Source: Geminicoccaceae bacterium
GTDB taxonomy: Bacteria > Pseudomonadota > Alphaproteobacteria > Geminicoccales > Geminicoccaceae
Direction of reading: 5' to 3'
Length of the DNA stretch: 42,976 nt
NCBI GenBank assembly: GCA_020445645.1
Contig: JAGRGG010000071.1
Location: 1-42,976 of the forward strand
In this document: piece after piece, positions 16,616 through 25,095 of the stretch
Numbering within the stretch: the first letter of the stretch is position 1
Layout: every line of letters starts with the position of its first letter
Made by a program: the position numbers and the translations under genes
The notes under the pieces: generated by a model
Told to the model about the DNA's origin: nothing
Databases searched by the model: none
The model's input: only the letters and a program-made list of their open reading frames with translations

Positions 16616-17743
16616 TCACGCCTGGGGCGGCCCCTCCCCCGGCAGGGCCGCCCTGCCCCCTGTAAGTTCCGGCCGCGTCGCCATCCACTCGCGCACGAGG
16701 GCGAGCCCGACGGCGAGTAAGGTGGGGCCGAGGAAGATGCCGAGCACGCCGAAGGCAAGCACGCCGCCCAGCACGCCGAAGAAGACGGGCAGGAAGCTGA
16801 GGTCCGAGCCCTTGCTGATGAGCCAGGGCTTGAGGAAGTTGTCGATGCCGCTGACGGCGAGGAAGCCCCAGGCGCCCAGGAAGATCCCAGAGGCGACGCT
16901 GCCCTGGTAGAACAGCCAGAGCGTCGCCGGCGCCCAGACGAGGGGTGCCCCGCCGACGGGGAACAGCGCCAGGACGAAGACGACGCAGCCGAGGAGGAAG
17001 GGGGCCGGCACGCCGGCCACGTAGAAGCCGAACGTGGCCAGCATGGCCTGCACCGCCGCCGTGCCGACGACGCCGTAGACGACGCCCCGGATGGTCCCGG
17101 CCGCGACCTCGATGAGCTGCCTCGCGCGCGGCCCGACGACGCGCTCGCTCATCCGGTGCAGGATCGCCTGCCAGCGCCGCCCGTCGCGGTAGCCGAAGAA
17201 GGCGATGAGCACGGCGAGCAGAAGTTCGAGCAGCCCCCGCCCGACGCCGACGCCCGCCTTGAGGAGGAGGTCGCGTAGGGTGGCGAGGACCGGGGCGAGG
17301 AAGCCGCCGACCTCCTGAACGAAGGCGCCCGTGTTGGTGACGAGGAGGCGCCAGTACGCGTCCAGGGTGGCGCCGACGAGGGGGAGCGAAGCGAGCCAGC
17401 CGGGCGGCGCCGCGATGTCCCCACCTCCCGCCTTGAAGCGGTCGAGAACGTCCTCCACATTGCCGGCGATGCTCGTGCCGAGGAGGACGAGGGGCAGGAC
17501 GAAGGCGGTGGCGAGCCCCAGGGTCATGATGAAGGCCGCGAGCCGGGTCCGCCCGCCCAGAGCGGCCTCGACCCGCTCGAAGAGCGGCCACGTCGAGAAG
17601 CACAAGATCAGGGCCCAGAGGATCGGCGACAGGAAGGGCCTGACGACGAGGAGGCAGCCGAAGGCGAGGAGGGCGAGCAGCACCCAGAACAGCGCCCGCT
17701 CGATGCCTCCCCCCTCGCCCAGGATGTCGCGGAAGCCGGCCAC
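16616..17743 (-). CDS. AI-2E family (PerM-type) membrane permease
   Basis: A 375-residue integral membrane protein of the AI-2E/PerM superfamily, whose members export small molecules or ions. Substrate cannot be read from sequence. N-terminal helices begin ALFWVLLALLAFGCLLVV. A central soluble stretch precedes the conserved C-terminal set LALFPVGGAPLVWAPATLW, ISKGSDLSFLPVFFGVLGG and GILGIFLGP-like GVLGIFLGP. The start is GTG at 17743. It follows the aldose epimerase stop by 33 bases on the same strand, so the two are probably co-transcribed. Confidence 0.88.
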   Translation of the reverse strand: MAGFRDILGEGGGIERALFWVLLALLAFGCLLVVRPFLSPILWALILCFSTWPLFERVEAALGGRTRLAAFIMTLGLATAFVLPLVLLGTSIAGNVEDVLDRFKAGGGDIAAPPGWLASLPLVGATLDAYWRLLVTNTGAFVQEVGGFLAPVLATLRDLLLKAGVGVGRGLLELLLAVLIAFFGYRDGRRWQAILHRMSERVVGPRARQLIEVAAGTIRGVVYGVVGTAAVQAMLATFGFYVAGVPAPFLLGCVVFVLALFPVGGAPLVWAPATLWLFYQGSVASGIFLGAWGFLAVSGIDNFLKPWLISKGSDLSFLPVFFGVLGGVLAFGVLGIFLGPTLLAVGLALVREWMATRPELTGGRAALPGEGPPQA

Positions 17744-17776
17744 CTGTCGTTCGTCCTTTGTCGGGACCGCGCGCCC

Positions 17777-18772
17777 TCAGCCGTCGAGGTGGAAGGAAAA
17801 GCGCATGGTCTGGCGGTAGGTCCGCCCCGGCCGCAGGATCACCGGGGGGAACGCCGGATGGTTCGGGGCGTCGGGGAAGCCCTCCGGCTCCAGGCAGAGG
17901 CCGTAGAGCGGCAGGAAGCGCTCGCCGTTCCGCCCGGTGCTGTCCAGCTTGAAGCCGTTATAGACCTGGAGCCCCTTCTGGTCACTCTCCAAGAGGAGCC
18001 GGACGCGGCCGTCGCCGCCCCAAAGCTCGGCCACCGGCCGAAGGCCGTCGCCGTTCGTCACGAAGCAGTGGTCGAGCCTGGGATCGGCGTCGCCGATGCG
18101 GCGGCCGGATCGGAAGTCGTAGACGGTGCCCCCGACGTCCGCGACCTCGCCCGTCGGGATCTGGTTCGGGTCGGTCGGCAGATAGGCGTCGGACGCCAGC
18201 TTCAGCCGGTGCTGGGCCACCGGCCCGCCCCCGTCCAGGTTCCAGTAGGCGTGGTGGGTGAGGTTGACGGGGCACGGCCGGTCGACCTCGGCAGTCAGCT
18301 CGACCGAGAGCGCGTCCACGGCGTCGAGACGGTAGCGGCAGGTGGCGCGGAGCGTGCCGGGATAGCCGCCCTCGCCGTCGGCCGAGACGAGGTAGAGATC
18401 CAGGCTCCGCCCGTCCGCCCCCTCGACCATCGTCCAGTTCTGGAAGGAGAAGCCCTTGGCGCCGCCGTGCAGGTGGTGGCGCCCGCCCTCGTTGCGGTCG
18501 AGGTCGAAGGTCTCGCCGTCCAATTCGAAGCGCCCGTGAGCGATGCGGTTGGCGACCCGCCCACAGACGGACCCGAAGTAGTCTGGGGGGTCGAGGTAGT
18601 CGCCAAGCCCGGCGAAGCCCAGCGTGAGTTCGCGCCGACCGCCGTCGATGGGCACGGTCAGCGAGCGCAGCACGGCGCCCTGGCTCATCACCCTGGCCCT
18701 GATCCCGCCCTCGCCGAGTTCGCCCATGAAAACCGGCCCCTCCGCCGTCTCGCCGATCCGTTCCAGCGCCAT
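17777..18772 (-). CDS. galM: Aldose 1-epimerase (galactose mutarotase)
   Basis: A 331-residue mutarotase interconverting alpha and beta anomers of hexoses. Conserved features are GRVANRIAHGRF, the substrate-arginine region, RHHLHGGAKGFSFQNW, NLTHHAYWNLDGGG with the catalytic histidine, DHCFV, and LCLEPEGFPDAPNHPAFP with the catalytic glutamate. The ATG at 18770-18772 is preceded by GGGAGGGCAGG, an excellent ribosome site; the longer open frame upstream has no matching sequence. It probably heads a small operon with the AI-2E permease. Confidence 0.93.
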   Translation of the reverse strand: MALERIGETAEGPVFMGELGEGGIRARVMSQGAVLRSLTVPIDGGRRELTLGFAGLGDYLDPPDYFGSVCGRVANRIAHGRFELDGETFDLDRNEGGRHHLHGGAKGFSFQNWTMVEGADGRSLDLYLVSADGEGGYPGTLRATCRYRLDAVDALSVELTAEVDRPCPVNLTHHAYWNLDGGGPVAQHRLKLASDAYLPTDPNQIPTGEVADVGGTVYDFRSGRRIGDADPRLDHCFVTNGDGLRPVAELWGGDGRVRLLLESDQKGLQVYNGFKLDSTGRNGERFLPLYGLCLEPEGFPDAPNHPAFPPVILRPGRTYRQTMRFSFHLDG

Positions 18773-18870
18773 CCTGCCCTCCCGTAAGCCTGCCCAGCGC
18801 GACGGTTCGTGATTTGCCACGAAGCGGCGCCTTCGGGAAACATGGGCGCGAACGGGCAGGGAGGCGAACG

Positions 18871-19098
18871 ATGCGGGGCGGTTTTCTGGTCCCGGCGGGC
18901 GCCCAGGCCGAGCGGGTGCGGGTGACGGGCGAGGTCGTCGACCCCTGGTGCGCCGTCGGCGGCGCGTTTGCGGCCGGACACCCCGAAGCTGAGTGGCAGC
19001 GGGGCCGCCCGCTCGTCGAGGCGCGCATCGCCAAGGACGGCAAGCTTGGCGACTCGGCCTCAAGCCGGAGGAACGGGCGAAATCGGCGGGGGGTTTAA
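18871..19098 (+). CDS. Small hypothetical protein, doubtful
   Basis: A 75-residue frame beginning ATG at 18871 with a GGGAGG site six bases upstream. The central GEVVDPWCAVGG is reminiscent of small secreted proteins with a VVDxWC motif, but no signal peptide is visible and the C-terminus (KLGDSASSRRNGRNRRGV) is low-complexity. It may be the remains of a longer gene. The neighbouring sulfotransferase begins 73 bases after its stop. It could equally be spurious. Confidence 0.25.
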   Translation: MRGGFLVPAGAQAERVRVTGEVVDPWCAVGGAFAAGHPEAEWQRGRPLVEARIAKDGKLGDSASSRRNGRNRRGV

Positions 19099-19171
19099 GG
19101 CTTTCTTAGGCAAAGACGGGCACTCTTGGGCTCGGCGCCGTCGCGCCCTGAACCAGCCTGGGTTGCCCGAC

Positions 19172-20146
19172 ATGCTCGCCGAGCCGCAATTCCTCGACTT
19201 CGTCCACATCGGCGGCCCCCGCGCCGGCTCGGCGTGGCTCTCGGCCGTCCTGCGCGGGCACCCGGACGTCTTCGTCCCCCCCGCCAAGGACCGGGGCTTC
19301 TTCGGCGACCGCTACCCCGCCCGCCCCGGCTTCGCCCGTATCGGCTCCCTGGAGGACTACAGGCGTCGCTTCGAGGGCGCGCCCTCGAACGCGATCCTTG
19401 GCGACGTGTCGCCCTTCCACATGGCCGACCCCAACTGCGCCGCCCGCCTCGGGCGGCACTTTCCCGACCTCAAGGTGGTGGCGATCCTCCGCCAGCCGCT
19501 CGACATGCTGGTCTCGCTCTACCGCCACCTGCGGCGGCGGGAGCGCCGCGCCGCCACCTTCGAGGCCGAGATCGAGGCCCGCCCGCACCTCCTCGACCTC
19601 GCCTACTACCACCGCCTCCTCACCCCCTGGTTCGACTGCTTCCCCCGCGAGCGGATCTTCGTCGGGATCTACGAGGACTTCTTCGCCGACGAGCGGCGGA
19701 GCCTGCCGGACCTCCTGCGCTTCCTCGCGGTCAACGACCGCTTCCGCTCGCCTCTGATCGGGCGCAAGGTGGGCCTCTCGACGGGCGCGCCCCCGAGCCG
19801 GATCGGCCGCCTCAGGGGCGACGTGCTCCGCCTTGCCCAGTCGCCCGTGATGCGCCCGGTCCGGGGTGCGCTCGAAACCTTGTGCGCCGAGCCGGCCCCG
19901 CTCAGGGGCGTGCGCAGGCGGTTCGCCACCGACCATCTCGCCGAGACGATCGACCCCGCCTTGCGCCGCGACCTCATGACCCGCCTCACCCCCGACATCA
20001 GGCGCCTGGAAGGCCTCCTCGGCCGCGACCTCGCCCGCTGGCGCGAGCCCGCGCCCGCACTCGCCCACGACAACGTCGTCTGGCTCGACCTCCGCCCCCG
20101 CCGCCTTCCCGCCCCGACGTCGAGCCTCCAGGGCACCGACGCCTGA
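19172..20146 (+). CDS. Sulfotransferase family protein
   Basis: A 324-residue P-loop sulfotransferase. It transfers sulfate from PAPS to an acceptor that cannot be named. The 5'-phosphosulfate loop appears as HIGGPRAGSAWLSAVLRGHP near the N-terminus. The 3'-phosphate site is VAILRQPLDMLVSLYRHL, and IFVGIYEDFFAD is the usual central strand. ATG at 19172 is used; a TTG three codons earlier is possible, and no clear ribosome site marks either. No PAPS-synthesis genes lie in the window. It stands alone between galM and a lipoprotein gene. Confidence 0.85.
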   Translation: MLAEPQFLDFVHIGGPRAGSAWLSAVLRGHPDVFVPPAKDRGFFGDRYPARPGFARIGSLEDYRRRFEGAPSNAILGDVSPFHMADPNCAARLGRHFPDLKVVAILRQPLDMLVSLYRHLRRRERRAATFEAEIEARPHLLDLAYYHRLLTPWFDCFPRERIFVGIYEDFFADERRSLPDLLRFLAVNDRFRSPLIGRKVGLSTGAPPSRIGRLRGDVLRLAQSPVMRPVRGALETLCAEPAPLRGVRRRFATDHLAETIDPALRRDLMTRLTPDIRRLEGLLGRDLARWREPAPALAHDNVVWLDLRPRRLPAPTSSLQGTDA

Positions 20147-20250
20147 TCCGGCCGTTTAGGTTTGGCAACGGGGCCAACGCCCCGGCAGGATCCCGCGCGC
20201 TTGGCCCCTTCGACGGGCGGAGCGGCCGAGGAGAAACGGGAGGATAGGTC

Positions 20251-20946
20251 ATGCGGCGCTACCTTGCCTTGTGTCTTGGCGCCCTCGCGCTCGCGGGCTG
20301 CGTCGTCCCGGTCGGCGACGGGCGCGCCGACGGCGGCATCTTCCAAGGCGGGGGGTTCGGCGACGTGTTCCGGCCCGTGGCCGATCGCCGGGACGACCGC
20401 TCGCTGGCCTTCCGCTGCGACGACGACCGCGCGTTCAGCGTTCGGTTCGACCGGCGCGGCGAGCGCGCCGCCGTCGAGACCGACGGTCGCGACTACGACC
20501 TGTCGCTCGCCGGGCGCGACGGCGACACCTACCGCTACACGGGCCGGAGCAACGGCGACGACATCCGCCTGTCGGTCAACCAGGACCGGGCCGAGCTGCG
20601 GATCGAGGACGGCGCCGACTATAAGGACTGCGAGCGCGCCGATGGCCGCTTCGCGGGCGACCGGCGGGGCGGGCGAGGACGCGACTCGTTCAGCGGCCAA
20701 AGGGTGTCCTACGCCTGCGACAGCGACCGCGGCTTCCTCGCCCAATTCGACAATCCGGGAGACGACGTCCGCATTTCGGTCGAGGGCCGCACCTACGCGC
20801 TCACCCTTGCGGATCGGGACGCCGGTTCCCGCCTCTACCGTGGCCGGAGCGACGGCGACGACCTGACCTTCGCCACCGAGCGCGGCCGGGGCTACTTCAA
20901 GATCGAGAACGGCAAGACCTACCGGAATTGCAGGGCACGCGACTGA
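20251..20946 (+). CDS. Lipoprotein with two MliC-like domains
   Basis: A 231-residue protein with a lipoprotein signal, MRRYLALCLGALALAGC, whose lipobox cysteine is residue 17. Two related units follow, about 50-130 and about 150-231. Each starts with a CDxDR(A/G)F pattern, has GR(D/T)Y and a YRYTGRSNGDD/LYRGRSDGDD stretch, and ends in a Y(K/R)(D/N)C. This matches the fold signature of MliC/PliC lysozyme inhibitors, here duplicated. Inhibition of C-type lysozyme is the family role, inferred only. ATG at 20251 follows a GGGAGGA site. It appears monocistronic. Confidence 0.72.
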   Translation: MRRYLALCLGALALAGCVVPVGDGRADGGIFQGGGFGDVFRPVADRRDDRSLAFRCDDDRAFSVRFDRRGERAAVETDGRDYDLSLAGRDGDTYRYTGRSNGDDIRLSVNQDRAELRIEDGADYKDCERADGRFAGDRRGGRGRDSFSGQRVSYACDSDRGFLAQFDNPGDDVRISVEGRTYALTLADRDAGSRLYRGRSDGDDLTFATERGRGYFKIENGKTYRNCRARD

Positions 20947-21130
20947 GCCGTCCCCATTACGTCGGCATCGGGGATCGCGTCCACGAGCCGCCGTCCGAGC
21001 GGTCAGGGTGGCTTTGCTTCCATCCCCGCAAAGCGAGCAAATTTATAAGATCTTGAGGGAGCGGCTTAACCATTTATCAATCGTTTTCGGGCATCTTTTC
21101 TTCAGGTAAGGCTTCTTGGAGGTTGAAAGC

Positions 21131-21307
21131 ATGTTCGGTTTGAAACGCTTCTACAAGGACCAGCGCGGCGCCACCGCCATCGAGTACGGGCTCATCGCAG
21201 CCCTGGTTTCGATCGCCGCCATCACGGCCCTGCAGACCTTGGGCACGACGCTCAATACAACATTCAGCAATATCGAGGCGACGATTTCGTCGAGCAACAG
21301 CCCCTAG
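21131..21307 (+). CDS. flp: Flp/Fap-type pilin
   Basis: A 58-residue type IVb prepilin. The short leader ends at QRG and the mature part begins ATAIEYGLIAALVSIAA, the diagnostic Flp motif cleaved by a TadV/CpaA-type peptidase after glycine. The C-terminus is short and serine/asparagine-rich. The ATG at 21131 has GGAGG eight bases upstream; an in-frame ATG at 21116 overlaps that site and is less likely. It is followed after 165 bases by cpaB and cpaC. No prepilin peptidase gene is in the window. Confidence 0.94.
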   Translation: MFGLKRFYKDQRGATAIEYGLIAALVSIAAITALQTLGTTLNTTFSNIEATISSSNSP

Positions 21308-21472
21308 TTGAACCTCGGGTGTGAGAAGCTTGTCGTGCGGCTCGCCGGCGCGCTTCGCCGTGAAGGCGCAGCCGCAGCAAGCCGTCTTTCGTCACCTGTC
21401 GCCGCTTGATCAGATCTTTATGGGAAAGAAGCTTGGCTTTAGATTTCTGCTAACAAACGTGAAGTACGATTC

Positions 21473-22303
21473 ATGAAACGATTGCTATCCTTGTTTTTCT
21501 CCGTGGTATTTGCCGTCGTTTCGACGTACGCGATCAAGATGATGCTTGAAGGGCGGGAAAAGGTCAGCATAGCCGAAGCCAAGCCGAGCGAGAGCAAGCC
21601 GACCGTCGTCAACAGGGTTCTGATCGCCAAACGAAAGCTGACGGTCGGCAGCTTCATCAGCGACGCGGATGTAGGGTGGCAGGATTGGCCGGACATCGAG
21701 GTTCCGCAGTCCTTCATCGTCAACAAGGTCGGCGAGGAAGCGAAGCTGTACGGATCGGTGGTCCGCAACCCGATAGCCGCCGGGCAACCCCTCACGCTCG
21801 ACAACGTCGTCGACCCAAGCGACCGCAGCTTCCTTTCGGCCATTCTTGAGCCCGGTATGAGGGCGATAACGGTACCCATGGATGAAGCGGGCGGAAACAC
21901 AGGGCTCATCTTTCCCGGCGACTACGTCGACGTAATACTTACACAATCGATCAACAATATTAGCTATGATGAAAAATCCTATAAAAAAAGCACGACGATA
22001 TTGACGAACCAGAAGGTGATTGCCATCGGCAGAAGGCTGAGCGAGCAGGAAAAAGGCGAGTCCAAGTCCGAAACGGCCCGAACGGTGACGCTTGAAGCGA
22101 CTCCGGAACATGCCCAGGAGATAGCTTTGGCCATGGACCTGGGCCGCCTCACGCTAGCCCTACGCAGCTTGGCCAGCACGGAAACCGGCAATGAACTTTA
22201 CGATAGGGAAAGCAGTTTTTCGAACGAAGAAAACACGGCAAAAAACAAAAAAGTAATCTTAAAAATTATAAGAGGCAATTCCGTTGATGAAACATCTAAG
22301 TGA
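21473..22303 (+). CDS. cpaB: Flp pilus assembly protein CpaB/RcpC
   Basis: A 276-residue periplasmic pilus assembly protein with an N-terminal membrane anchor (LLSLFFSVVFAVVSTYAI). A SAF-like region, VLIAKRKLTVGSFISDADVG, follows with PIAAGQPLT. The RcpC domain contains MRAITVPMDEAGG, GDYVDVILT and TVTLEATPEHAQEIALAMDL. The 3' end becomes markedly A/T-rich (lysine/asparagine codons AAA, AAT). Its end overlaps the start of cpaC by 17 bases. Codon use departs sharply from the GC-rich flanking genes, suggesting acquisition from elsewhere. Confidence 0.9.
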   Translation: MKRLLSLFFSVVFAVVSTYAIKMMLEGREKVSIAEAKPSESKPTVVNRVLIAKRKLTVGSFISDADVGWQDWPDIEVPQSFIVNKVGEEAKLYGSVVRNPIAAGQPLTLDNVVDPSDRSFLSAILEPGMRAITVPMDEAGGNTGLIFPGDYVDVILTQSINNISYDEKSYKKSTTILTNQKVIAIGRRLSEQEKGESKSETARTVTLEATPEHAQEIALAMDLGRLTLALRSLASTETGNELYDRESSFSNEENTAKNKKVILKIIRGNSVDETSK

Positions 22304-23705
22304 GCAAATTAAGTGGCCACAAGACATGCACTATAAGCAATTAGTCTTATTTTTATGCATATTTTCATTACTTTTTATTGTTCCTAATGCATGGGCAATT
22401 GAGACCCAGCAGTCCCTACAAATAGAGGTAAGGCAAGGGCAGATCATAAAACTGCCACGGCCTGCTTCTGCGGTTTTCGTGGCTGATCCCGAGACGGCCG
22501 ACGTACAAGCACATTCGCCGTCATTGATATATATCTTTGGCAAGAAAACCGGAACGACATCCATCTTTGCCGTAGACAGCAATGACGACGTTATCATGCG
22601 CAGCAAGGTAACTATCGTCCATCCTTTGACAGTCATGCAAAATGCCCTAGAAACGGTAGCTCCAGGAAACGATTTTCAGTTGAACTCTATCGAGGGCGGC
22701 GTCATTGTAAAGGGGACCGCTGCTTCGAAGGAAGTCGTGAACAACGTGGAAGCCGTCATAGGCCGCTTCATCGGTGAAAATGAGCGCATCATCAATCAGG
22801 TAAAAATAACAAACCCGCTACAGGTAAATTTGAAGGTAAAAATCGCCGAATTTTCTAGATCTTCAAATAAACTGATTGGTTTCAATTGGGAAAGTTTGTT
22901 TAATTTTGATAACTTGTCGCTGGCCTTCAGCGTAGGAAGAGAATTTCAAAGCGCTGCGGGTGGCTTTACGAGGCGAGTGGTTTCTTCCGGAAATGCCGGC
23001 CAGCTCGGCCTGGGTCTTTCAAGCAGCAATATCAATATTGATGGTATTATTGATATTCTTGAGCGTGAGGGCTTGGTAACAGTACTCGCCGAACCCAACC
23101 TGACGGCAAAATCAGGCGAAACCGCGAAGTTCCTGGCGGGGGGCGAGTTTCCAATCCCGGTTGCTCAACAAGATAATGAAATAAAGATCGAGTTCAAACA
23201 ATTCGGTGTCAGTCTTGAATTCACTCCGACAGTCTTGAACAACAATCAGATCAGCCTCAATGTCAAACCTGAAGTTTCCGATTTGAGCGATAACGGGTCG
23301 GTACAGATAGGCGATCTAAGAATCCCGGCATTGACGACCCGCAAGGCCGAAACGACCATCGAGCTCGGCGATGGCCAAAGCTTTGCGATCGGTGGCTTGA
23401 TATCCAACAGCATGGCGAGCAGCATCGAAAAATTTCCGGGCATCGGTGATCTACCGGTCGTCGGAGCCTTGTTTCGCTCAAGCGAATTTCGTCAGCAGCA
23501 GAGCGAGCTTGTCATTATTGTCACTCCTTACCTTATTCAGGATGAAAGGCGCTACAGCAACAACACCCTTGTAGACGACATTTCCTCACCAAGCATGTTG
23601 GATATGGTCTTACGCAATCATTTATCAGAAGGACTCAAGATTAATAGGTATAGCAGATCAAATCTTGATAAAATTCATGGACCTGCAGGCGTTTGGATTG
23701 ACTGA
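22287..23705 (+). CDS. cpaC: Flp pilus secretin CpaC/RcpA
   Basis: A 472-residue outer-membrane secretin. A signal sequence (LVLFLCIFSLLFIVPNAWA) is followed by the pilus-formation N-domain (RQGQIIKLPRPASAVFVADP) and a BON-like segment. The secretin core holds LVTVLAEPNLTAKSGETAKF, GGEFPIPV, FGVSLEFTPTV, and KFPGIGDLPVVGALFRS. It closes with ELVIIVTPYLI. ATG at 22287 is used, with AGAGG upstream; a TTG directly precedes it. The gene is very AT-rich for this genome: 22861-22920 has 18 G/C in 60. The expected cpaD, cpaE, cpaF and tad genes do not follow. Confidence 0.92.
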   Translation: MKHLSEQIKWPQDMHYKQLVLFLCIFSLLFIVPNAWAIETQQSLQIEVRQGQIIKLPRPASAVFVADPETADVQAHSPSLIYIFGKKTGTTSIFAVDSNDDVIMRSKVTIVHPLTVMQNALETVAPGNDFQLNSIEGGVIVKGTAASKEVVNNVEAVIGRFIGENERIINQVKITNPLQVNLKVKIAEFSRSSNKLIGFNWESLFNFDNLSLAFSVGREFQSAAGGFTRRVVSSGNAGQLGLGLSSSNINIDGIIDILEREGLVTVLAEPNLTAKSGETAKFLAGGEFPIPVAQQDNEIKIEFKQFGVSLEFTPTVLNNNQISLNVKPEVSDLSDNGSVQIGDLRIPALTTRKAETTIELGDGQSFAIGGLISNSMASSIEKFPGIGDLPVVGALFRSSEFRQQQSELVIIVTPYLIQDERRYSNNTLVDDISSPSMLDMVLRNHLSEGLKINRYSRSNLDKIHGPAGVWID

Positions 23706-24259
23706 TCGTCATTCATAATGAAATAGTCTTGTCTAATTCCTGTCATCTTATTCATCAACTTATGGACGGAACGGGAGGCATGGGCGGTTGTAGCCAGGAG
23801 CGACGAAGCGGAACGGCAGGCCGACTTGCGACCGAAGCGGGCGTGGCGGCGTACCGCCCGGCTCTTGATGCTCGTAACGGCAGGGGTAGACGTCGTTCCT
23901 GGCGGGGCAGCGGGCCTTGCGGCAGGCTTTTCAGGTATCGCACAGGGTCAAAGGACGGCCATGGTCTTCTCGCTCTGGCCCACCGGCGATCGAGCAGCTT
24001 GACACTGCGATCCCGCAAGGTAAGGACGGTTGCCCCAAGGAAAAACTATGAGCCTCCAAGCCCACGACTCGCGCCAATTTTCAAGTAGCACATCCAGCAA
24101 GGCGCGTCGACGGCCTGCCTTGACCCGCATAGGCTCATGAGGCATGTCCTCTGCCACCAAAAACGGTGTTTCGGCCCTGCAGCGCCAGCGCCGTCAAGTG
24201 CATCCGCACATCGTTGAGCGGCCTTGCATCACCCGCGGGTGATGCGCCGATGGCCGACC

Positions 24260-24414
24260 TTACAAGAACGCCCAATGGAACCGCCACTGCTCGACCCAAC
24301 GAAAGGCGAGGGAGGACGGCGGCGAGGAAGGCGGTGGAGCCGGGTGAGGGTACGCTCGACCAGCCAGCAGTGCCGACCGAGCCTGTCGTTGCGCTCGACG
24401 CCACGCCTTGCTAA
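24260..24414 (-). pseudogene. IS5-family transposase C-terminal remnant, frameshifted
   Basis: On the minus strand 24414-24328 reads LARRGVERNDRLGRHCWLVERTL and on to RLHRL, the conserved C-terminal ERT region of IS5-family transposases (compare LGRHRWVVERT). The family continues with an LAxRYERRxDIHxAFL-like segment. That continuation is present only in another frame, LAFRWVEQWRFHWAFL at 24310-24260, then a stop. The N-terminal two thirds and catalytic DD are missing. It cannot be active. Confidence 0.65.
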
Positions 24415-24464
24415 TGGCTTACAGTACAACTTTGCCGCGGTCGCGGTCCAGCTTGCTTGTCCCT

Positions 24465-24489
24465 CCCTTGAACGCGGCGCGTTCAAGGG
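24465..24489. repeat. 25-base near-perfect palindrome
   Basis: Left arm CCCTTGAACGCG (24465-24476) and right arm CGCGTTCAAGGG (24478-24489) are exact inverted copies around a single G. It could be a hairpin end of a mobile element or a dyad protein-binding site. There is no T-run for a terminator. It is 50 bases from the transposase relic. Confidence 0.6.
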
Positions 24490-24985
24490 GACGACGAGAC
24501 GAAACGAGACGGGGCCGCGGCAGGCCCGGCCCCATCCTTGGGCCATCCTTGGGCCATGCGGGGCCCAGGCTTGGCAAAGCCGGCCGAGGGCGCCGCGGCA
24601 TCATCGACGGCAGGGGCGCGCCGCCGGCCGGCGCCAGCATGCACGACGGCCGCGACCCCCTCCTGCCGGTCGATGCCGACCCGCCGGCGCCGGCCGCAAA
24701 AGCGGCCCCAGGAAGCCGACCGGGTCGCCAAGCCGGCCGGCCACGACCGCGGCCGCCGCCGGCGAGCGCCCGCCGCCTGGGTCGCGCAAGCCCCGCGGTC
24801 CGCCACGGGCGCCGTGCCCGCCTCTTCAGGCCGTCCCACCACCCCCCCGCCGCCGCCCGCGTCGCATCACCTTTCGCCCGGTCAAGCGGTGAGACAGTCT
24901 TGCTGGAGGCTCGAAGAAGCTTAGGCAGCTTCGACTCGGAAGGTATCATGGGAGGAAGGACGGCTTGCGCGGCGGCGGAATCGGT

Positions 24986-25095
24986 ACGAACGAACCCGAG
25001 CGGCGCTCAAGCGACCCGCTCCCGAACGATGGGCGGATCGGCAGCGTTCGCGTCGTCGGGTCCGATCTCGTAGGCGGCACGAACGAACCCGAGCG
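24986..25095. repeat. 17-base direct repeat straddling the deoA 3' end
   Basis: ACGAACGAACCCGAGCG occurs at 24986-25002, four bases beyond the deoA stop, and again at 25079-25095 inside deoA. The copies start 93 bases apart. It could mark a partial duplication of the deoA end at the junction with the decayed island. Confidence 0.55.

Larger units (their letters stand above)
23706..25006. other. Gene-poor scar region after cpaC
   Basis: About 1.3 kb without a convincing intact gene on either strand. 23706-23760 is still AT-rich like the pilus genes. From about 23760 on it is GC-rich, with several open frames of unlike, arginine- and proline-rich translation. An IS5-type transposase relic, a long palindrome and one copy of a 17-base repeat lie inside it and are listed separately. 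The stretch 24500-24900 is extremely GC-rich and low-complexity. It reads as decayed mobile-element DNA between the pilus genes and deoA. Confidence 0.55.

Noticed and set aside
23729-24088. 119-residue frame just after cpaC as a possible cpaD
   Set aside because: No signal peptide, no CpaD-like motif, and composition changes inside it; better read as decayed DNA.
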